In this document: positions 57,752-64,000 of the stretch, piece after piece
Position numbering within the stretch: position 1 is the first letter of the stretch
Layout: each line of letters begins with the position of its first letter
NCBI GenBank assembly: GCA_003833135.1
Contig: QZLH01000274.1
Span: forward strand, 24,893-88,892
Source of the DNA: Oehlia diaphana
Taxonomy: Eukaryota > Glomeromycota > Glomeromycetes > Glomerales > Glomeraceae
Reading direction: 5' to 3'
Length of the DNA: 64,000 nucleotides
Position numbers and translations under genes: made by a program
The notes under the pieces: model-generated
What the model was told of the DNA's origin: nothing
What the model saw: the letters and a program-made list of their open reading frames with translations, nothing else
The model's database searches: none

Positions 57752-59387
57752 ATGTCGAAACTGGTATATTTTATTCAAAGGTTAGTTATGCATTTTGGAA
57801 AATATGATCAAAAGTTGATAGAGCTCAAAATAGAGCATAATGTCGGTCAACTTGATGCGGATAGAATTCACGCTTTCCAACAAAAAATCAAATCTCCATG
57901 GGCGAGCAATTTACCCATATTCGTGTTCACTTATCTATTAGATGAAGGGTACAAACAATTAGTTAATATGAATGAAACCTTGCCTTCAAAGGGTAATGAT
58001 ATGGAGCTATTTCACTTTCTCTCCGCAGGCCCTCACGTGATAAATTACGCTCCCGGCATGTTGAGAAAGATATAGAAGATTTGATTTTAAAATAAACGGT
58101 TCGTTCCATTTCCTCCTAGACAAAAAGCGTATCAATTAGATTTAAATAGCGATCCACATATTCATCAACAACCAATTCCTGAGGAGTATCCTTCCAAAGA
58201 TGGATTCGAAAATAATAGACAGCTTAACGTAATTGCGAGAGAAATTCTTATTCATCCGGACCTAGTGAACTTATGGAAACAAATTTTATATTTATTTTTA
58301 TGTTTCAGAACGTACGAAGCTGTAGTACAAATTAACTTATGGAAACAAATTGATTATTATGAGATTTGTAACGACGTTAATGACTTGATCATGCAAGGAG
58401 CATTTCTCATTCTATTCCCACCAACGACCGCATCCGATTGGTCTTGTCCATCCATTGAAATTGTAATTTCACGTCTTGCCGAACTTATATATCTAGGTTT
58501 CTCATTGAAGCCTATATGCTTTAATAAAGTACGGAAAAGTTGTATTCTTCACAAAAAACACAAAAAATCAAATTAAATTTTTTTTTTTTTTAAAAAAAAA
58601 AAAAAATTTATATCTTTTGTCGCACAAAATTATTTACACGGAAATTGAGCATCGATTAGAAGAAATAAGAGACATCTCGTGGGACGCTTTCTTTGCAATT
58701 CGATCAGCTGAAAATGTCTATTCACTCGCCCTTAAATTTTTCAGAGAAGCTTTAAACTCGAAAGAAACTTAAAGAAAGATGACTTACTAAATTTCCTTAA
58801 TCCAAATTTGATTATCATGTACAAGTTATAAAGCAAGTCATTAAACAATCTTTTATAGAAGAAAAAATGAGCGATATTACGATAAGAAGAAAATCTTTGA
58901 TACTGTCACCAAAGATTTATCAATATGTCCTTAAAACTTATAGTAAGGATTCCGAGCTCACAGTTATTTGTTTTGAGGACATCCTTACTTTAAGAATCTA
59001 TATTTACAACCCACGAAATTTGGAAGAAATATCGACTTGTACCAGAGATTCTATCAACTCGGTTTTCGACTCATATATTAAAGAAATAGTACTTTCCAAC
59101 CATCTTTGGAATGAAGACATTTAGCAAGAGAGGGAAATCTACTCCTAGGAAAGAAAGAAGTTAACAGATGAATTGGTCGTTCCATAAGCGAAAAAACTTG
59201 AACAGATCGACTCACTTGATCGAAGCAATCATGGAGAACTGTCAATTAATCTTTACCCTAATCCTTACCCTAATCCTTACCCTAATCCTTACCCTAAAGA
59301 CGAAATGATAATCAAACTGATCAAGATGTTAACATGAACATAAACTTTAATGATACTCCAGATTTTTTCAGAAATATATTTAATTAG
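57752..59387 (+). pseudogene. Family X gene, copy D (long, frameshifted)
   Basis: ATG 57752 begins MSKLVYFIQRLVMHFGK, then LDADRIHAFQQKIKS and LPSKGNDMELFHF, homologous to 21582-22043. A one-base shift near 58015 moves the homologous frame (VEKDIEDLILK). From about 58095 the first frame is used again: YQLDLNSDPHIHQQPIPEEY, then NVIAREILIHPDLVNLWKQ, DYYEICNDVNDLIMQGAFLI and SCPSIEIVISRLAELIYLGF, to a stop at 58576. After a T/A run, EIEHRLEEIRDISWD, MSDITIRRKSLILSPKIYQY (58867-59124) and a YPNP-repeat tail lie in other frames, with a final TAG at 59387. An 18-bp direct repeat (AACTTATGGAAACAAATT at 58267 and 58333) flanks a TTTCAG acceptor-like site. It shows that the complete family protein is several hundred residues. 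No known domain recognised. Confidence 0.7.
59252..59298. repeat. 12-bp tandem repeat TTACCCTAATCC (telomere-like, coding YPNP)
   Basis: Four tandem units of TACCCTAATCCT, the complement containing TTAGGG. In the family X frame it codes Tyr-Pro-Asn-Pro repeats after SINL and before KDE, so it is best read as a coding microsatellite in the C-terminal tail rather than an interstitial telomere. Confidence 0.75.
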
Positions 59388-60198
59388 TTTTTATGCAACT
59401 TTGAATAATTTATCTTGGTAAGTATTATTCCAATATAAAGTGAAACAAACTTTTATGACAGATATTTTATGATTTCTTTAGAACCCCGAAATATGACACA
59501 TACGTAAGGGATATGCATAAAAGTCGAGTTTGTGTACAACCAGCCAAAAAAAATTCATGGAATTTTTCCTTTTATAGATAATGCTTGGTGGAAAGTTATT
59601 GCCCTTTTGGATACTGACCATAATTCCGGCCCTGAAAAAATTCGTACAGCTAATTGTAAAATTTTTTTTGGCTGCATCTGACCTATTTCGGGTACTATTT
59701 CTTTTACGATTTTGTCACATCTAGAAATCTAGAAACGATAAAACTTAATATGAAATAAAAACTTACGACTAAAATTAAGGGTAATATTAAATTACTCAAT
59801 AGATTACATAGATTACTTAGAAAAAAAGAGGTTTTTTTTCGATCGTTGTTATGTATTTCAATATACTATAGTAAGTTAAATTCGAGGTATTAATAATGTA
59901 ATTTATATATTTTTTAAGTCAATGAACTATATACTGTATTTTGAAGTAAAATCCCTTATGTGGGTATTAATTAATCTAAACGAATTGAATTCTGAATCGT
60001 TCAAAAACACGACTTTTAAACTTGCACTTAAACATGTTCTCGTTATTATGTTACTGTTATTATTACTAACGAACCAATATTATCAATAGAAAATTTTTTA
60101 AGCTATTCTTTTAGACTCAAAAACAAACTGTCTAGATGTGTAAACATTATTGGTTCATTCTTTTAACCGTTTAAAGAATTTAGCAATAAAAATAGCTT

Positions 60199-60375
60199 TT
60201 CGTGCTACGCCAGAATAGATGTGTTTACAAGTTTTTTTCTTATAAAAACCTCTGAAATTTTCCTCCCTCGAAAAAAAAAAAAAATATATATATAAAAACC
60301 TCTGAAATTCTCCTCTCTCGAAAAAAAAATATTCATCATTTTCCATCAATCCAACCAATAATTTATAAAAAAACT
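60199..60375 (+). promoter_or_regulatory. Type I promoter and leader with duplicated TATA unit
   Basis: TTCGTG-TACGCCAGAATAG, then ATGTGTTTACAAG (60199-60231), matches the promoter at 1-35. A roughly 50-bp unit TATAAAAACCTCTGAAATT, then CTCC-CTCGAAAAAAA, occurs twice in tandem (60241 and 60291), so two TATA boxes stand 135 and 85 bp before the ATG. The leader CATCAATCCAACC corresponds to that of the copy at 140. Confidence 0.65.
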
Positions 60376-61233
60376 ATGGTCACTCATAATTCTTCAAATA
60401 ATTTTGGTGATAATATCTATGAATCAAATTCGCAAACAACTGTTGCTCCGACGTACGATACATATATGCCTGTCACGCCTTGCAATAACGTTAATAACGT
60501 AATCTCCGATCAGCAACTCATGATGTCAAACACAATCTCTCCCAATCAGCAAACCAATGTTTCTTCACCAAATCATAATCAGCGATATCAGCAACACAAT
60601 GTCGCTTCACTTAATCAGCAGCAATATGATGCTATTAATAACGTCACTATTTCTCCTGGTCGGCAACCCATCATGTTTAACAATGATGTCACTACCTCTT
60701 CTGATCAGCAAACCAATGTTTCTTCGCCTAATCATAATCAGCGATATCAGCAACACAATGTCGCTTCACTTACTAATCAGCAGCAATATGATGCTATTAA
60801 TAACGTCACTATTTCTCCCGGTCGGAAATCCACTATGTCAAATAATGATGTTACTACCTCTTCTGATCAGCAACCCATACCTAATCAGCAATATCAGCAA
60901 CACAATGTTGTTTCACCTAATCATCAGCAGCAATATGAAACCGCCATCTCTAACAACACTGATTCCTTTATTCCTGGCCTTAATCACCATCACAATTATC
61001 AACAGCCCAGTGATAATAATCATCACAATTCAAACAATACTAATCACAATAATAATCAGCAATCTTCGTCTAATAATGATTCACCCTCGCAATTCTTTTC
61101 ACCTCAATCTATTATGTTTCCACTTTCGCTTAACATTACCATTAATTCTCCTCAGACAAATTTTATCATTATACCTAATTCGGATATTCAGCAAGTTCTT
61201 TCTTTTTTGAATAATCCTTCTTCAAGATTTTAA
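60376..61233 (+). CDS. Asn/Gln-rich low-complexity protein with 53-residue repeats, type I (intact)
   Basis: 285 codons, the longest and only intact type I member. The N terminus MVTHNSSNNFGDNIYESNSQ, then TYDTYMPVT, is followed by two tandem repeats of 53 and 54 residues (about 58-164): QQTNVSSPNHNQRYQQHNVA, then QQQYDAINNVTISPGR and NNDVTTSSD. A partial third repeat follows. Next come a His/Asn tract (HHHNYQQ to NNNQQSSSNN) and the family C-terminal module FSPQSIMFPLSLNITINSPQ, then FIIIPNSDIQQVL. No signal peptide, membrane helix or enzyme motif. The sequence is disordered or prion-like with a short hydrophobic, conserved C terminus that may be the functional part. Promoter shared with the copy at 140. 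Function unknown. Confidence 0.75.
   Translation: MVTHNSSNNFGDNIYESNSQTTVAPTYDTYMPVTPCNNVNNVISDQQLMMSNTISPNQQTNVSSPNHNQRYQQHNVASLNQQQYDAINNVTISPGRQPIMFNNDVTTSSDQQTNVSSPNHNQRYQQHNVASLTNQQQYDAINNVTISPGRKSTMSNNDVTTSSDQQPIPNQQYQQHNVVSPNHQQQYETAISNNTDSFIPGLNHHHNYQQPSDNNHHNSNNTNHNNNQQSSSNNDSPSQFFSPQSIMFPLSLNITINSPQTNFIIIPNSDIQQVLSFLNNPSSRF
60547..60940 (+). repeat. Coding tandem repeat, 159-162 bp
   Basis: Unit 1 60547-60705 (159 bp), unit 2 60706-60867 (162 bp, one extra codon), partial unit 3 from 60868 to about 60940. Units 1 and 2 differ at few positions, so the expansion is recent relative to divergence between paralogues. Confidence 0.9.
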
Positions 61234-64000
61234 CGATAAAATTTTGATTTATTAGTGGTTAATAATAACTTTCGGATTTCATTCAATGTATTCAATATAT
61301 AACCACGTAGTATTCTATTTATTTATTATTCTCATTTATTTCTTTATATTCTAACATAATAAGTAGTTGCTACAGTAGAAATATTTAGTCCTATCACAGA
61401 AAATAAACTGTATTTTATCTTCTTTCTTACATTATTTAAATAAAATATTATTAATTTTTTTTTTAAACTGTAAACTAGATTCATAGCATTGGGGTCGGCT
61501 AGGCCGACTCTTTTCAGGAGCATTATACATATAAATTTTATCTTCTATATAAATTTGTATAATTTCATTCTATACCACCACACTAAGACTTAGTACCTAA
61601 TTTGTAACGACCAACCAAGCCTATTATTTTTATTTTATATTATTAAAATAATAATAGATTATAACTCAAATAAGAATATATTTTAATATTTGAATTTTAA
61701 GTCGGCTAAAAAAACATATTCTATCGATTAGACGCTAATTGAATGATAAAAAATTTTTTAAAGTAAACGAATCGATATAGAAATTTCAAAAAGAAAAGTA
61801 TTGTCAATTTTCTTATTTGCTTAATTAAGCAGATTCTTGAAAAAAGAAATAAATTTATGGTTATGCAAGAATAATTCATGTAATAGACGCACATAAACAT
61901 TAAATATAATACGAGATATTAAACAATAACATTGAATTTCCAAATTGTATAATTATAATTACGAAAAGTGAGTAAAAATTTATTTCATTTGGATATAAAA
62001 GAAACATATATATTTATTTTTTTTTAATTTTTTTACACTTGAAAAAATCACGAATGGGGATTTTGTCCGACATCGTTAATGATACTGTTAATCAATTTTA
62101 TCAATTTATAAAAATAAAATTCAAAGAGGGTGGTAAAATTCCATAACTATACAATATAATATTTCAAGAAAATGAATGCTAAATTAGTATAATTAAATAA
62201 ATTCGCGTATACAGTATAGTAAAAAAATTTTTTTTTATGAAAGGAAAAATACTTGTATATTATTCAATTGATTCATATATCATATAATGTGAATTTTGAA
62301 AAAAAAATTTTTTTTTTTCTATCAGCAAATTAAATTAGAATATATCAGATATAAAGACTTTGCAATAATAAAATAAGAATTTAAAAAGGATAAAATATTT
62401 AAATCCGGCTGAAATCAAAGAGTCATCATGACCGCTCTTAGTAAAATAAAATGTTTATAATGGCGCTCTTTGAATGATTTTTTTGATTAATTTATTGAAT
62501 GAAATTATATTTGTCATATGTTGAAACGTTTACCAAAATTTTATTTTCATTGTTGAAGTCATTTGTATTTATTTCGTACAACAGCATAAAAAGGAAATGA
62601 TTATCAATTATTCTTTGGAACTCTTCCATTTTTTCCTATCATTATTAAAAGGAAATTAACGTTTGGGGAATTATTACTAGTAACTCTGATTTCTATAATA
62701 TATTAATAAATTGTGAACATTTTACACTTTTTTTTTGAATCAAATAAAGAAAAATTCACAAGATACTAAGTAGTACATTTTTTTCTTGGCATTTCCCGTG
62801 ACAATCATATATAAATAATATAATAAGTAATTTTATCACCTATGCATTTTTGTTTGTTTTTATTTAATTTAATGATGCCAATAATGTAAGTGCGTACATA
62901 ATACCCCTTTTTTACTCATCACGTGATATGACATGCAAATAGTATCAAAACGTAAGATTTCGACCATAAATTTCCAGCTAATTCAAATTTTAAAATAATT
63001 TATTTTTGACCAACAATAAGTTGATTTTAGTTCTTATTTAGTTTTTAAACCTTTATTTAGTTTAAAACTGAGAATCAGAAAATTTGTCGTTTGGAACACA
63101 ATCCTAATACTTTTAAGAGATGTATCATTATTTAACGGGAGAAAATGATTGGTAAAAGTGGCAATCTTGCGTTCTTCCAAAGTAAAAAGTTCATGAATAA
63201 AAAACTAACACATAAGCTATTTTGAGAATATAAAAATGTAGATTTGACGTGTTATTGTTATTTTTATTTTTAAGATATAGACGATTTTGTGTTATAATTT
63301 TCTAAATATAAAATTGTGTATTACGTAAATCACGTGATTTTATATATGGTTGCGTAAAAAAAAATAGGGTCATTTTAAAAACTGTTTTGATAAAATAACT
63401 TTTATCCTTTACTAAATGTTATATAATGTAGATTTTTTTTGTAATTTTTCTTATTTCTAAATAAAGTAATATATTTAACTTCGTTAAAAAAAAAAACTTT
63501 TATTAAGTTAAAAAAGGATGAATATTCAACTACATTTCTTGTTATTTTCTATTTAATACAATCAACATATTTTTGGATTATTAAAAAATTAGCCATTGTT
63601 GTACAGTATTTTATAATTGTAAACATATTTTAATTTAAAAATATAGTTAAATATCTTTTAAATAAATGAACAAAACAATCTGCCACAGCAGAAAATTCAC
63701 AAATTTGCGCAGTTTGCATAATTATGAAACTTTGTGGCGCAGCAATTTTGACAATGGTTACGTAAAAAAAATAGGATAAATAACTAAGTGGCGGAACTTA
63801 CCGTATAGCGCTGCATATAGTACCCGGGGGTACTATTCAAAAACGCCAGCCTAGATTAAATAGTACCCGGGGGGGTATTATGTGAGGAGGAGGGTACTAT
63901 AAAAAGGGAGTACATTGTAAAGGGGGTACTAATCATGTGATAATATTATTAACAGTTAAGTAATCAAAAGAACTCTAACAATTTTCAACCGCAAAATTTA
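61234..64000. other. AT-rich intergenic region
   Basis: No supported gene. A hairpin GTCGGCTAGGCCGAC lies near 61491-61507. The remainder is homopolymer-rich and includes several TACAGTAT words. Confidence 0.45.
63815..63930. repeat. AGTACCCGGGGG repeat cluster
   Basis: AGTACCCGGGGGTACT is itself palindromic and recurs as AGTACCCGGGGGGGTATT, then GGGTACTAT and GGGGGTACT, within about 115 bp. GC-rich against its surroundings; MITE-like end or array, non-coding. Confidence 0.6.

Noticed and set aside
59252..59298. Interstitial telomere
   Set aside because: The 12-bp unit is not a pure TTAGGG array and it lies in frame with the family X coding tail.
60557..61210. 217-residue Leu/Ile/Ser-rich frame overlapping the Asn/Gln gene
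   Set aside because: Shadow frame produced by AAT/CAT/CAG-rich codons; no conservation in paralogues.

Overview
The window looks like a nuclear scaffold of an arbuscular mycorrhizal fungus (Glomeromycotina, close to Rhizophagus irregularis). This is an inference from very high A+T, short GT-AG introns (68-120 bp), a stand-alone kinase of the type expanded in these fungi, kinase relics with the CxxC prefix and KGGFSKIYK-type glycine loop seen in that lineage, and dense small inverted-repeat elements. No rRNA, tRNA, CRISPR or operon structure was found. Three assembly gaps (13131-13836, 31152-31917, 43085-44003) and a single N (9714) break the sequence.

Only two well-supported, conserved genes are present: a secreted proteinase K-like subtilase (2470-3750, minus) and a five-exon protein kinase (16295-17524, minus) whose first exon is unresolved. 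Nearly everything else is small, lineage-specific multicopy families at different stages of decay.

(1) An Asn/Gln-rich low-complexity family has seven copies. Type I copies are at 140-666, 19173-19438, 53936-54295 (minus) and 60376-61233. Type II copies are at 10606-10949, 25631-25972 and 34386-35883. Only 25631 and 60376 are open throughout. Promoters and 5' leaders are conserved within each type.
(2) Family X, of unknown function, has copies at 21582-22043 (minus), 30933-32105 (minus, interrupted) and 57752-59387 (plus, frameshifted).
(3) A small Arg-rich family has copies at 21240-21440 and 44955-45143 and a relic near 47096.
(4) A third unknown family has a spliced-looking member at 48998-49760 and relics at 27061-27610 and 36750-37185.

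About 6 kb containing family X, a type II Asn/Gln gene and the family (4) relic is duplicated in the same order (21.6-27.6 kb and 30.9-37.2 kb). Between the copies lies a decayed protein-kinase gene invaded by a TA-flanked MITE, a STEEP1-like (CXorf56/UPF0428) pseudocopy and an RNase H-bearing LINE-like fragment.

The rest is AT-rich intergenic DNA full of MITEs. Examples are a 923-bp hAT-like element with an 8-bp target duplication inside an Asn/Gln gene, a Harbinger-like MITE flanked by TTA, a Tc1/mariner relic, a Tigger-like relic, CGCCGAA repeat arrays, a 34-bp minisatellite and long palindromes. The region reads as a birth-and-death nursery of short lineage-specific genes.
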